Notes: generated by a model not told the origin, from the letters alone. Positions 1 through 9,062 are shown, counted from the stretch's first letter. The stretch is DNA of 64,000 nucleotides from Streptomyces sp. SCSIO 75703 (GCF_036607905.1 NZ_CP144555.1:4030001-4094000); one strand, 5' to 3'. Program-made: numbers and translations.

Positions 1-389
1 GCGTCCACGTGCCCCGGCGCGGTGCGGGCGAGCACGTCGTGGCCCTCGTCCGTGAGCACGGCGAACTGGCCCCGCTTGTCGGAGGGGCAGTCCTCGCGGC
101 GGACCCAGCCGTTCTTCTCCAGGCGGGCGACGGCGTGCGAGAGGCGGGACCGGGTGATCTTCGCGTACCGGGCCAGCTCCGTCATCCGCAGCCGCCGCCG
201 GGGCGACTCGGCGAGCTTGACGAGGAGCCCGTAGTAGACGTGCGGCATCCCGGCGTCGCGCTGGAGCTGGCGGTCGAGGTGGTCCTCCAGGAGGGTGCCG
301 GCCTCGATGTAGGCGCGCCAGACGTGCTGTTCCTCGTCGGTCAGCCAGCGCGGTTCCTGGCCGGGAGGGTTTCCGGGTGCCCTGTTCAT
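1..389 (-). CDS. MarR-family transcriptional regulator (3' end outside window)
   Basis: The gene reads leftward from an ATG at 389 and is cut by the window edge after 129 codons. The visible protein has the MarR winged-helix layout: an N-terminal helix containing TDEEQHVWRAYIEAG, a recognition helix ITRSRLSHAVARLEKNGWV at about residues 77-95, and the wing DCPSDKRGQFAVLTDEG. MarR proteins are dimeric DNA-binding repressors, often released by phenolic ligands or oxidation. It is divergent from a DODA-type dioxygenase starting at 497, and the 107-bp gap holds a palindrome, so it probably controls itself and that gene. The ligand cannot be told from sequence. Confidence 0.9.
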   Translation of the reverse strand, partial: MNRAPGNPPGQEPRWLTDEEQHVWRAYIEAGTLLEDHLDRQLQRDAGMPHVYYGLLVKLAESPRRRLRMTELARYAKITRSRLSHAVARLEKNGWVRREDCPSDKRGQFAVLTDEGHDVLARTAPGHVD

Positions 390-410
390 GGGTCCACTGT
401 AAGGCAAATT

Positions 411-464
411 CTTGAACGTTAAACAAAAGCGGCGTATCCTCGCGTTAGAGCTTGAGGATTCAAG
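411..464. promoter_or_regulatory. Candidate MarR operator in divergent promoter region
   Basis: The gap between the MarR gene and the dioxygenase contains a perfect inverted repeat, CTTGA-N4-TCAAG, at 451-464. A second CTTGAA half site with the palindromic core AACGTT lies at 411-420. The TTGA/TCAA half-site pattern is common for MarR operators. It is locally AT-rich compared with its surroundings. Assignment to this regulator is inference from position. Confidence 0.5.
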
Positions 465-496
465 CAACTCGAGCAGTCGAGGAGGGAACCGCCGCC

Positions 497-1282
497 ATGT
501 CCGCCGCCACCGGGGACCGCATGCCCGCCCTGTACCTGAGCCACGGCGCCCCGCCGTTGGCCGACGACCCCGTCTGGCCCGGCGAACTCGCCGCCTGGTC
601 CGCCGGCCTGCCGCGCCCGCGCGCGATCCTCGTCGTCTCCGCCCACTGGGAGGAGGCGCCCCTCGCGCTCGGCGCCACCCGGACCGTCCCGCTCGTCTAC
701 GACTTCTGGGGCTTCCCCGAGCACTACTACGGCGTGCGCTACGAGGCCCCCGGCGCCCCCGCGCTGGCCGATGCGGTGCGCAAGCTGCTGCGCGCGCCCG
801 GCACCCCCGTGCAGGACGTCCCCGACCGGGGGCTCGACCACGGCGCCTACGTCCCGCTGGTCGAGATGTACCCGGACGCCGACGTCCCGGTCCTCCAGGT
901 CTCGATGCCGACCCTCGACCCGGTACGGCTCATGGAGATCGGCCGCAGGCTCGCGCCGCTGCGCGACGAGGGCGTGCTGATCATCGGGTCCGGCTTCTTC
1001 ACCCACAACCTGGCCGCCCTGCGCCAGGCCGGGGTGCCCTCCTGGTCCGCCGAGTTCGACGACTGGGGCCGGCGCGCGCTGGAGGACGGGGACGTGGACG
1101 GGCTGCTGGACTTCGCCCACAAGTCCCCGGCGGGCACGCTGGCCCACCCGCGCACCGAGCACTTCGCCCCGCTCTTCGTGACGATGGGCGCGGCGGACGC
1201 GGCCGGCGAGCTGGACCTGCGCCGCTCGGTGATCGACGGCTTCTGGATGGGGCTGGCCAAGCGGTCGGTGCAGTTCGGCTGA
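497..1282 (+). CDS. DODA-type class III extradiol ring-opening dioxygenase
   Basis: A 261-aa protein of the LigB/4,5-DOPA dioxygenase (YgiD-like) family, which uses a non-haem metal to open catechol-type rings. The N-terminus PALYLSHGAPPL supplies the first metal-binding His, SAHWEE follows at about residue 50, and GSGFFTHNL at about 165-180 supplies a further conserved His. The length matches the family (about 260). I chose the ATG at 497 because GGAGGG lies 11-16 nt upstream; in-frame codons before it do not look like protein. It is divergent from a MarR gene, which suggests induction by an aromatic or electrophilic compound. The physiological substrate is unknown. Confidence 0.88.
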   Translation: MSAATGDRMPALYLSHGAPPLADDPVWPGELAAWSAGLPRPRAILVVSAHWEEAPLALGATRTVPLVYDFWGFPEHYYGVRYEAPGAPALADAVRKLLRAPGTPVQDVPDRGLDHGAYVPLVEMYPDADVPVLQVSMPTLDPVRLMEIGRRLAPLRDEGVLIIGSGFFTHNLAALRQAGVPSWSAEFDDWGRRALEDGDVDGLLDFAHKSPAGTLAHPRTEHFAPLFVTMGAADAAGELDLRRSVIDGFWMGLAKRSVQFG

Positions 1283-1631
1283 GCGGCGAGGCCGGCCGGG
1301 CGGTCGCCGTCATCCGGCCGGGGCGGGGGCGGCGGTCGGTCCCGCCCTGCTGCCCGCCCGCGCCGCCCGGCGGGGTGCCCCGGCAACCTCCCGGCCGCGG
1401 GAACCGTCTGGTGGGGCGGGGGCGTTCTCGTGGGGAGGCCGCCGGAGCCCGGGGGAGGGGCACCGGCGTACGTGACGGAAGTCTCATCCGGGGCTCCGCC
1501 CGGGGGCCGGTGGGGCGCGGAAGTATCGCACACCCCCCGTCTGACCTGGCGGTCCGCCCCTTTCGGCGGCGACGCCGGAGGCTGCGGCCCGACAGGGTAC
1601 TGCATGATCAGAAAAATCGGGGAGCGGGTGG

Positions 1632-1657
1632 GGAATTCTGTCCGGATTCCAGTCGTT
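1632..1657 (+). promoter_or_regulatory. Sigma-R-type promoter of hrdD
   Basis: GGAAT at 1632-1636 is followed by exactly 18 nt and GTT at 1655-1657. This matches the GGAAT-N18-GTT consensus of the thiol-stress sigma factor SigR. hrdD is a known SigR target in S. coelicolor, from memory of published regulon work. The site lies 115 bp before the hrdD start, leaving a leader of roughly 110 nt. Nothing else clear was seen in 1283-1631. Confidence 0.75.
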
Positions 1658-1772
1658 GTTTCCATCGGATGCAGGGCACCCGGCGAGAGTTCCGGAGCAG
1701 ACCGGAGGAGTTCTCCACGGTGCCGTACGTCCGAAGGACCACCCGCTGAACCACCATCGCAAGGGAGCACGC

Positions 1773-2771
1773 ATGGCAACCCGTGCCGTCGCCCGTCGTC
1801 AGTCCGCCACCGGCCGGACCACCGACGCGGCAACCAGCGTCCGCGCGAACGGCGGCGAACTCGCCGACCGCGATCTGGTCGGCATGTACCTCGACGAGAT
1901 CGCCCGGACCCCGCTGCTCGACGCCGCCAAGGAAGTCGAGCTGTCCCAGACGATCGAGGCGGGTGTGTTCGCGCGGCAGATACTCGCAGGCTACGAGGAG
2001 ACCGGGACCGACGCCACCCGTGAGGAACTGGAGGCGCTGGAGAGGGAGGGCGAGCGCGCGAAGGACGTGTTCATCCGCTCCAACCTCCGCCTGGTCGTCG
2101 CGGTCGCGCGCCGCTACCCCCGCAGCGGACTGCCGCTGCTCGACCTCATCCAGGAGGGCAACGCCGGCCTGGTCCGCGCGGTCGAGAAGTTCGACTACCG
2201 CAAGGGCTTCAAGTTCTCGACGTACGCCACCTGGTGGATCCGCCAGGCCATCACCCGGTCCATCGCCGACCAGTCCCGCACCATCCGGCTCCCCGTCCAC
2301 CTCGTCGAGGAACTGGGCCGCATCCGGCGCGTGCAGCGCGAGTTCAACCGGGAGCACGGCCGTGAGCCGGAGCCCGCGGAGATCGCCGCCGAGCTGGGCT
2401 CCACGCCGGAGCGCGTCACCGACGTGCTCGACTGGGCCCGCGACCCGGTCTCGCTGAACATGGCGGTGGACGACGAGGGCGAGACCCAGTTCGGCGACCT
2501 GCTGGAGGACACCTCCGCCGTGTCTCCCGAGCAGTCCGTGCTGACGCTCCTGCGCAGCGAGGAACTGGACGACCTGATCGGCCGTCTGGAGCCGCGCACG
2601 GCGTCGATCATCAAGATGCGCTACGGCATCGACGACGGCCGGGAGCGCACCCTGACCGAGGTCGGCAAGGAGCACGGACTCACCCGCGAACGCATCCGCC
2701 AGATCGAGAAGCACGCGCTGCTGGAGCTGAAGAAGCTGGCCCACGACACCGGCTTCGAAGCCGCCGCCTGA
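1773..2771 (+). CDS. hrdD: RNA polymerase sigma factor HrdD (group 2 sigma-70)
   Basis: A 332-aa non-essential primary-like sigma factor, recognisable along its whole length as Streptomyces HrdD. Region 1.2 begins near residue 33 (DLVGMYLDEIARTPLL). Region 2, which melts and reads the -10 element, spans about 100-170 (FIRSNLRLVVAVARRYPR, then FSTYATWWIRQAITR). Region 3 follows, and region 4, the -35 reader, lies near 270-320 (TLTEVGKEHGLTRERIRQIE). The ATG at 1773 has AAGGGAG 5-12 nt upstream and gives the standard family length; upstream in-frame codons are non-coding. A sigma-R-type promoter lies 115 bp upstream, tying it to disulfide stress. Confidence 0.97.
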   Translation: MATRAVARRQSATGRTTDAATSVRANGGELADRDLVGMYLDEIARTPLLDAAKEVELSQTIEAGVFARQILAGYEETGTDATREELEALEREGERAKDVFIRSNLRLVVAVARRYPRSGLPLLDLIQEGNAGLVRAVEKFDYRKGFKFSTYATWWIRQAITRSIADQSRTIRLPVHLVEELGRIRRVQREFNREHGREPEPAEIAAELGSTPERVTDVLDWARDPVSLNMAVDDEGETQFGDLLEDTSAVSPEQSVLTLLRSEELDDLIGRLEPRTASIIKMRYGIDDGRERTLTEVGKEHGLTRERIRQIEKHALLELKKLAHDTGFEAAA

Positions 2772-3434
2772 CCCACGGCGGCCACGGCCGGCCGGTTCCC
2801 CACGGGGCGTCCGAACATGGCCGTGTAACGCCGCTTCAACCCGCCGGGGCCCGGGAACAAGAACTCCGGGCCCACCGATGCCGATCCGATCCGCATGCGG
2901 TCCGATCCGAATCCGAGGCGATGCGCACCGATCCGGAACCGGGTCACGGACCGGCCCCGGCCCGAGGTACGAGCCGTCGTGTCCGGGCGCCCCGTGGCCA
3001 CGGGTGCCCTACGCCCGCCGGGCCGCACGCACGTGCGCCCGACGCCTGTGAAGCACGCCCGTCAGTCAACCGAGTGACCGACCCACCCGTACGCGTCCGT
3101 CCGACCGGTCCGTTCCCGCGCCCCGCCCCCGAGCCCGTGGGCGCCGGACCCGGCCGGACACCCGCACCCCTCTGAACCACCCTGGACCTGCGGACACCCG
3201 GAACCACGTCCCGACGTACTCCCCCCGGCGCCGGGACTTCCCCGAGCCGGGTCGCGGTGCCTCTCCCCCTGGGCACGGCGGCCCGGCTCCTCTCGTGCCC
3301 ACCCCCCGTGCGAACGGCGAGGTGGAGAGGGCCGCGGGGCGGCGGACAGGCCGGAAGGGCGGGGCACCCCGGACCTGAACCCCGGGGTGGCCCGCCGGAT
3401 GGCAGATTGTGCCACAGGGGCATAGCCTGCCGAA
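2772..3434. other. 663-bp intergenic region without a convincing gene
   Basis: No open frame here has protein-like composition; the apparent frames are Arg/Pro/Gly-rich shadows of GC-rich DNA. The stretch near 2877-2940 has clustered CCGATCCG/GATCCG words and a GCATGC core, giving short interleaved inverted repeats. I see no strong terminator with a T tract after hrdD. It presumably holds the hrdD terminator and the promoter of the TetR gene at 3435, but neither could be pinned down. Confidence 0.4.
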
Positions 3435-4301
3435 GTGAGGACCACCCCCGCGACCCAGCCCGCCACCGGTCCGGAACCCGCCACCGCGCCCGGTCCCGGC
3501 ACCCTCCCGCCGGCCGGGCGGCGCAAGGCCGAGACCCGGATGGAGATCGCCCGCACCGCGGCCCGGCTCTTCGTGGGGCAGGGGCTGCGGGCCACCCGCG
3601 CCGAGGACATCGCCAAGGCGGCCGGGGTCGCGCCGCGCACCTTCTACCGGTATTTCGCCACCAAGGAGGAGGCCGTCGCGCCCCTCTACGCCCTGGGCGC
3701 CCAGCGCTGGGCCGAGACGGTGCGCACGGCGCCGGCCGCACTGCCTCCGCCCGAGGCCCTCGCGTACGCCGCCCGGCACACCCTCACGCCGGGCGCCGGT
3801 GTCGCGGCGTCCTCCTGGCGGTGGGCCGGCGCCCTGATCCGCCTCGCCGAGGACAGCCCGGCGCTGCGCAAGGTGTGGACGGAGGTCTGCCACACCGCGG
3901 AACGGACCCTCGCCCAGACGCTGGCCGCCCGGCTGGCGCCGGGGGACGACAACGTTGCCGCGCGCCTCGCGGCGTCCCCCGGTCTGCGCTTCGCCGCCGC
4001 CACCGCGGGCGGTGCCGTCCGGGTCGCCGTCGAGCACTGGGCGTCCGCCCCGGAGGCGACGCCGGGCCCGCTGGACGCGGCCCTGCGCAACCTGGACGTG
4101 CTGCGGCACTTCCCCTGGGAGCGGTGGGGGAGCGGCTGGGACCAGTGGGGGAGCGGCGCGGACGAGCCGGTGGCGGCGGGCGTTCGCCGGGGCGAGGGGG
4201 CGGCGGGGGCGCCCGTGGGGGATGGCACCCACCGGGCCGACGCGGTGGCCGGGGAGACTGAGGAGGGTGGCGTCCGCCGGGGTGAGGCGGCCGGCGGGTA
4301 G
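3435..4301 (+). CDS. TetR/AcrR-family transcriptional regulator
   Basis: A 288-aa protein from a GTG start. The TetR helix-turn-helix occupies about residues 34-80: RKAETRMEIARTAARLF, then DIAKAAGVAPRTFYRYFATKEE. The C-terminal ligand domain is Ala-rich, followed by a low-complexity Gly/Glu tail after about residue 235 that makes it longer than usual (190-230). The position directly after hrdD matches the S. coelicolor TetR gene SCO3201, which I recall as a regulator affecting antibiotic production and sporulation when overexpressed; orthology is inferred from synteny. No operator was recognised in its upstream region. Confidence 0.85.
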   Translation: MRTTPATQPATGPEPATAPGPGTLPPAGRRKAETRMEIARTAARLFVGQGLRATRAEDIAKAAGVAPRTFYRYFATKEEAVAPLYALGAQRWAETVRTAPAALPPPEALAYAARHTLTPGAGVAASSWRWAGALIRLAEDSPALRKVWTEVCHTAERTLAQTLAARLAPGDDNVAARLAASPGLRFAAATAGGAVRVAVEHWASAPEATPGPLDAALRNLDVLRHFPWERWGSGWDQWGSGADEPVAAGVRRGEGAAGAPVGDGTHRADAVAGETEEGGVRRGEAAGG

Positions 4302-4621
4302 CTCCCGCCGAGGGCGGGGCGGCGCCTCGACGGCGCAGCGGCTCCGGCCGTCCCGGCCCCCTGCCCGTCAGCGCACCGTCCGTCCGTCCGTCCGGCGCGT
4401 ACCCCCCCCGGATCTGACCGCCGGGCCTCCTCCGTGGTCGGAGACCGCGGACCCGCTGCTGTCCGCCCTGGCGGCCTCATGCCCGGTTGCTTCCGTTTCG
4501 CTGGGGTTTCCACCCCCTCTGAGGGGCGGCCCGGCCTTCCCGCGTCGCCCGCCTCGGCGGACCGGTGCGGGTGCCACCCCGCACGCAGAGTAGCCGCGCC
4601 CGTTCGCGCCCGATTGAGTCC

Positions 4622-4645
4622 GTTCACTTCTGTTTACGTGTTTAC
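4622..4645 (+). promoter_or_regulatory. Direct-repeat operator candidate upstream of fruR
   Basis: Three near-identical hexamers in the same orientation, GTTCAC (4622), GTTTAC (4632) and GTTTAC (4640), lie 70-90 bp before the fruR start in an AT-rich patch. DeoR-family regulators often bind short direct repeats in their own promoter. This is therefore the best candidate FruR operator controlling the fru operon. The remainder of 4302-4714 shows nothing else clear. Confidence 0.5.
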
Positions 4646-4714
4646 TTTCCGGAAAATGGGACGTACCCTCCCAGTGAAGTCACAGGTTCGGGCACCACGT
4701 CGGAGGTGAAGGGC

Positions 4715-5476
4715 ATGTACGCACCCGAGCGGCAGCAGGAGATCCTCCGGCTCGCCCGGGACGGCGGCCGGGTCGACGTGGTGTCGCTCGCCGAGGAGTT
4801 CCAGGTCACCGCGGAGACCATCCGCCGCGACCTGAAGGCCCTCGACCGCGCCGGACTGCTCCGCCGCGTGCACGGCGGCGCCATCCCCGCCGGCCGCCTC
4901 GACTTCGAACCGGACCTCGCGGAGCGCGAGACCACCGCCGCCGACGAGAAGGACCGGATCGCCCAGGCCGCCCTGGCCGAGGTGCCGGTCGAGGGCACGA
5001 TGATCCTCGACGCCGGTTCCACGGTGGCCCGGCTGGCCTCCGCCCTGCCGCGCGAGGCGTCGCTCACCGTCGTCACCCACAGCCTGCCCATCGCGGCCCG
5101 CCTCGCCGACCACCCCGGCATCCAGCTCCACCTGGTCGGCGGACGCGTCCGGCACCGCACCCGCGCCGCCGTCGACGCCTGGGCCCTGCGCGCCTACGGC
5201 GAGATCCGCGCCGACGTGGTGCTCCTCGCGGCCAACGGCTTCTCCGCCGAGCACGGCCTGACCACCCCCGACCTCGCCGAGGCCGCGGTCAAGCGGGCCG
5301 CCGTCGCCTCCGCCCGCCGGGTCGTCCTGCTCGCCGACTCCTCCAAGCACGGCCAGGAGCACTTCGCCCGCTTCGGCGGCCTGGGCGACGTGGACCTGCT
5401 GATCACCGACAGCGGGCTGAGCCCGGAAGACGCCACCGCCATCGAGCGCGACGGCACGGAAGTGGTACGCGCATGA
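4715..5476 (+). CDS. fruR: DeoR-family regulator of the fructose operon (FruR)
   Basis: A 253-aa DeoR/GlpR-type repressor. The N-terminal winged helix is at about residues 1-57, with recognition helix FQVTAETIRRDLKAL and the family signature RVHGGA at 52-57. The C-terminal sugar-phosphate-binding domain shows the isomerase-like fold motifs ILDAGST and LLADSSKHG. The ATG at 4715 follows GGAGGTGAA at ideal spacing. It overlaps fruK by 4 nt (ATGA), so the three fru genes form an operon. The likely effector is fructose-1-phosphate, made by FruA and removed by FruK; this is inferred from the family. Confidence 0.92.
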   Translation: MYAPERQQEILRLARDGGRVDVVSLAEEFQVTAETIRRDLKALDRAGLLRRVHGGAIPAGRLDFEPDLAERETTAADEKDRIAQAALAEVPVEGTMILDAGSTVARLASALPREASLTVVTHSLPIAARLADHPGIQLHLVGGRVRHRTRAAVDAWALRAYGEIRADVVLLAANGFSAEHGLTTPDLAEAAVKRAAVASARRVVLLADSSKHGQEHFARFGGLGDVDLLITDSGLSPEDATAIERDGTEVVRA

Positions 5477-6420
5477 TCCTCACCGTCACCCCCAACCCCT
5501 CCCTGGACCGCACCTACGAGGTGCCCTCCCTCGACCGGGGCGAAGTGGTCCGGGCCACCGGGGAACGCGTCGACCCGGGTGGCAAGGGCGTCAACGTCTC
5601 GCGCGCGGTCACCGCCGCCGGCCGGCGCACCGTCGCCGTCCTGCCGCTGGGCGGAGCACCGGGCGCCCTCGTCGCCGACCTGCTCGACGCGCAGGGCATC
5701 GAGGTCGCGCCGGTGCCGGTCGGCGGGGCGACCCGCTCCAACATCGCCCTCGCCGAGGCCGACGGCGTCCTGACGAAGATCAACGCCCCGGGCCCCGAAC
5801 TCACCGAGGCCGAACGGGAACTGCTCCTCGACACCGTCCGCCGCCAGTCCCACGGCGCCGACTGGATCGCCTGCTGCGGCAGCCTCCCGCGCGGACTGGC
5901 CCCCTCCTGGTACGCCGAGCTGGTCGCGCGGGCGCACACCGCCGGGGTCCGTATCGCCCTGGACACCTCCGGGCCCGCCCTGCGCCGGGCGCTGGGCGAA
6001 CGCCCCGACGTGGTCAAGCCCAACGCCGAGGAACTCGCCGAGGTCGTCGGCCGCCCCCTCGCCACCGTCGGCGACGCCGTCAAGGCCGCCGAGGAACTGC
6101 GCGCGCTGGGCGCGGTCGCCGTCCTGGCGAGCCTCGGGGCCGACGGGCAACTGCTCGTGTCCGACGCCGGCACCTGGTACGGCAGCGCCCGCGTGGACGC
6201 CGTGCGCAGCAACGTCGGCGCGGGGGACTCCTCCCTCGCCGGTTTCCTCATCGCCGGGGGCACCGGCCCGCGCGCCCTCGCCTCCGCCGTCGCCCACGGC
6301 GCCGCCGCGGTGCGGCTTCCCGGCAGCGTGATGCCGACGCCGGCCGACCTGGACCCGGCCGCGGTGACCGTCACGGCCCGCGTCCCCGTCGACCGCCCGC
6401 TGACGGAGCCGGTGCCATGA
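5473..6420 (+). CDS. fruK: 1-phosphofructokinase
   Basis: A 315-aa PfkB-family kinase that converts fructose-1-phosphate plus ATP to fructose-1,6-bisphosphate, feeding PTS-imported fructose into glycolysis. Visible motifs are the N-terminal TVTPNPSLDRTY, the substrate-binding DPGGKGVNVSRA at about 35-47, and the C-terminal PfkB signature NVGAGDSSLAGF near residue 250, whose Asp is the catalytic base. Length is typical (about 310). The start ATG overlaps the fruR stop as ATGA, implying translational coupling. A 220-bp gap separates it from fruA. Confidence 0.95.
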   Translation: MILTVTPNPSLDRTYEVPSLDRGEVVRATGERVDPGGKGVNVSRAVTAAGRRTVAVLPLGGAPGALVADLLDAQGIEVAPVPVGGATRSNIALAEADGVLTKINAPGPELTEAERELLLDTVRRQSHGADWIACCGSLPRGLAPSWYAELVARAHTAGVRIALDTSGPALRRALGERPDVVKPNAEELAEVVGRPLATVGDAVKAAEELRALGAVAVLASLGADGQLLVSDAGTWYGSARVDAVRSNVGAGDSSLAGFLIAGGTGPRALASAVAHGAAAVRLPGSVMPTPADLDPAAVTVTARVPVDRPLTEPVP

Positions 6421-6515
6421 ACCGACGGCCCCCGTGGCGGTACGGCTCCGCCCCCGCACCCCTCACCTGCCCCCAGTACCTCCCCGACCCCGGCGTTCCG
6501 GCCGGGGCCCGCCTC

Positions 6516-6574
6516 GTCCCCCACGGCGGGACCCCCGTCCCCCACGGCGGGACCCCCGTCCCCCACGGGGGCGG
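6516..6574 (+). repeat. 21-bp tandem repeat between fruK and fruA
   Basis: About 2.8 copies of a 21-bp unit begin at 6516, 6537 and 6558; each starts GTCCCCCAC and the first two are identical. The array lies in the 220-bp gap between fruK and fruA. It could be a slippage product with no function, or affect mRNA folding between the genes. No protein-like frame crosses it. Confidence 0.7.
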
Positions 6575-6640
6575 CACCCCCCTCCCCACCCCCGCCCACC
6601 ACCCCACGTTCCGGGCGATACGCGAGCGAAGGAGCCCGCG

Positions 6641-8854
6641 ATGAGCGAGATGATCACCGCGGATCTGGTCGACCTCGACCTGTCCGCCGACACGAAGGAA
6701 GCGGCGGCCCGCGCCCTCGCCGAACGGATGGTGGCCCAGGGCCGGGTGACCGACCTGGAGGGCTTCCTCGCCGACGTCGCGGCCCGCGAGGCGCAGATGC
6801 CGACCGGACTCGACGGCGGCATCGGCATCCCCCACTGCCGCAGTGAGCACGCCACCGAGCCCACGCTCGCCTTCGGGCGCAGCGCGCGCGGCATCGACTT
6901 CGGCGCGGCGGACGGCCCGGCCGACCTGATCTTCCTGATCGCCGCGCCCGCGGGAGCGGACGACGCCCACCTGACGATCCTCTCGTCGCTGGCCCGGCAG
7001 TTGATGAACGCCGACTTCACCGCCGCGCTGCGGTCGGTGGACGACGCCGGGGCCGCCGCGGCCCTGATCCGGGGCGAGGAATCCCCGGCGGCGGGGACGG
7101 GCGCGTCCGCCGCCGAGGGCGCGGCCGGCACGGGAGAGGCCGGTACGGGAGAGGCCGGCACGGGAGTTGCCGGAGGCTCCGCTTCCGATCACTCCGATGA
7201 CTCCGTGGCGGGGCCGGCGGCGGCCTCCGCCGGCCCCGCCACGGTCACCGACGCCGCATCCGACGGCGCACCCGACGGCGCCGCGAGCCCCGCGGCCGGC
7301 GAGAGCGCCCAGGGCGCGGGGGCTTCCACGGACGGTTCGGAAGGCGCCGGGCGTCCGTTCCGTATCGTCGCCGTCACCTCCTGCCCCACCGGCATCGCGC
7401 ACACCTACATGGCGGCCGAGTCGCTGGAGAAGGCGGGCCGTGAGGCGGGCGTCGAGGTCGTCGTCGAGACGCAGGGCTCGGCCGGCTTCACCCGGCTCGA
7501 CCCGGCGGTGATCGAGGCCGCCGACGGCGTGATCCTCGCCCACGACGTGTCGGTGCGCGACAAGGAGCGGTTCGCGGGCAAGCCCACCGTCGACACCGGC
7601 GTCAAGGCCGGCATCAACCGGCCCGGCGAACTGATCGCCGAGGTCCGCGCCAAGGCCGCCCGCGGCGAGGTCACCTCGGCCGCCGCCCCGGGTACCACGC
7701 CCGTCGAGCGCACCGGCGAGAGCGGCGAGGGCTACGGCACCAAGCTCCGCAAGTGGCTGATGTCCGGCGTCAGTTACATGGTCCCGTTCGTCGCCGCGGG
7801 CGGCCTGCTCATCGCCCTCGGCTTCGCCATCGGCGGGTACGAGGTCGACCAGGCGCCCTCGGTGATGGAGCACTTCGCCTGGGCGCAGGCCGACAGCTGG
7901 GCGGCGCTGCTGTTCCAGATCGGCGGCGTGGCCTTCGGCTTCCTCGTGCCGGTCCTGGCCGGTTACATCGCCTACGGCATGGCCGACCGGCCCGGCCTCG
8001 TGCCCGGCTTCGTCGGCGGTGCGATCGCGCTCACCATCAACGCCGGCTTCCTCGGCGGTCTGGCGGCCGGTCTGATCGCCGGCGCGGTGGTGATGGCGAT
8101 CCAACGCCTGCGCATCCCGGCGGCGTTGCGCGGCATCATGCCGGTGGTCGTGATCCCGCTGATCTCCTCGGCGATCGTCGGCTTCCTGATGTTCGTGGTG
8201 ATCGGCAAGCCCATCGCCTCCGCGCAGAGCGGCATGACCGACTGGCTCAACGGCCTCTCCGGCGCCAACGCCGTCCTGCTCGGCGCGCTGCTCGGCCTGA
8301 TGATGTGCTTCGACCTCGGCGGCCCCGTCAACAAGGTCGCCTACACCTTCGCCACGGCCGGCATCGCGGTCTCCAGTCCGAGCGACTCGGCGATGAAGAT
8401 CATGGCGGCGGTCATGGCGGCCGGCATGGTCCCGCCGCTGGCGATGGCCCTGGCCACGACCGTGCGCGGCAGGCTCTTCAACGCCACCGAGCGCGAGAAC
8501 GGCAAGGCCGCCTGGGTGCTCGGCGCCTCCTTCATCTCCGAGGGCGCCATCCCCTTCGCCGCGGCCGACCCGCTGCGCGTGATCCCCGCCTCCATGGTCG
8601 GCGGCGCGCTCACCGGTTCGCTGTCGATGGCCTTCGGCGCGACGCTGCGCGCCCCGCACGGCGGCATCTTCGTGGTCCCGCTGATCGGCAACCCGCTGCT
8701 CTACATGGTCGCCATCGCCGCCGGCGTCTGCGTCACCACCGCCCTGGTGATCGTCCTCAAGGGGCTGCGCCGGAACGCCCCCGCCGTCGCCCAGGGCACC
8801 GGGGACGCGGAGGCCGGCCAGGCTCCCGAGGCGCAGCAGCCGGTCGCCGTGTGA
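6641..8854 (+). CDS. fruA: PTS fructose transporter EIIABC
   Basis: A 737-aa fused fructose permease that phosphorylates fructose to fructose-1-phosphate during import. The IIA domain is about residues 1-150, with phospho-His65 in GIGIPHC. A low-complexity Ala/Gly/Thr linker follows (about 150-235, including three TGEAGTG-type repeats). The IIB domain is about 240-340, with phospho-Cys248 in TSCPTGIAHTYMAAE. The membrane IIC domain runs from about 370 with eight or more hydrophobic segments and the GAPHGG-type loop read here as APHGGIF. The ATG at 6641 has GAAGGAG upstream and begins exactly at the IIA domain. A strong hairpin follows at 8914. Confidence 0.95.
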   Translation: MSEMITADLVDLDLSADTKEAAARALAERMVAQGRVTDLEGFLADVAAREAQMPTGLDGGIGIPHCRSEHATEPTLAFGRSARGIDFGAADGPADLIFLIAAPAGADDAHLTILSSLARQLMNADFTAALRSVDDAGAAAALIRGEESPAAGTGASAAEGAAGTGEAGTGEAGTGVAGGSASDHSDDSVAGPAAASAGPATVTDAASDGAPDGAASPAAGESAQGAGASTDGSEGAGRPFRIVAVTSCPTGIAHTYMAAESLEKAGREAGVEVVVETQGSAGFTRLDPAVIEAADGVILAHDVSVRDKERFAGKPTVDTGVKAGINRPGELIAEVRAKAARGEVTSAAAPGTTPVERTGESGEGYGTKLRKWLMSGVSYMVPFVAAGGLLIALGFAIGGYEVDQAPSVMEHFAWAQADSWAALLFQIGGVAFGFLVPVLAGYIAYGMADRPGLVPGFVGGAIALTINAGFLGGLAAGLIAGAVVMAIQRLRIPAALRGIMPVVVIPLISSAIVGFLMFVVIGKPIASAQSGMTDWLNGLSGANAVLLGALLGLMMCFDLGGPVNKVAYTFATAGIAVSSPSDSAMKIMAAVMAAGMVPPLAMALATTVRGRLFNATERENGKAAWVLGASFISEGAIPFAAADPLRVIPASMVGGALTGSLSMAFGATLRAPHGGIFVVPLIGNPLLYMVAIAAGVCVTTALVIVLKGLRRNAPAVAQGTGDAEAGQAPEAQQPVAV

Positions 8855-8913
8855 CCCGCGGCGCCTGACCGCACACCGGCACGGCACAGGCACCGGCACG
8901 CGCAGGCAGACAC

Positions 8914-8950
8914 TTCCGGGCCGGAACCCTCCGAGGGTTCCGGCCCGGAA
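8914..8950 (+). terminator. Hairpin terminator after fruA
   Basis: Two perfectly complementary 17-nt arms (8914-8930 and 8934-8950) enclose a 3-nt loop, 60 bp after the fruA stop. There is no long T tract, as is usual in Streptomyces. Directly after it, GTCCAGCC is repeated three times (8953-8976). Its position between convergent genes suits bidirectional use. Confidence 0.75.
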
Positions 8951-9062
8951 ATGTCCAGCCGTCCAGCCGTCCAGCCGTCATGCACACTGCCCGCAGCCGT
9001 TCGCCGTCGTGGCCGGTGCCCGGCGTCTTCGGCGGACACCGGCGGGCGTGCGGGCCGCCGCC

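Noticed and set aside
6371-8899. 842-codon minus-strand frame over fruA
   Set aside because: His/Asp/Arg/Gly-rich shadow of the EIIABC gene; no domain pattern.
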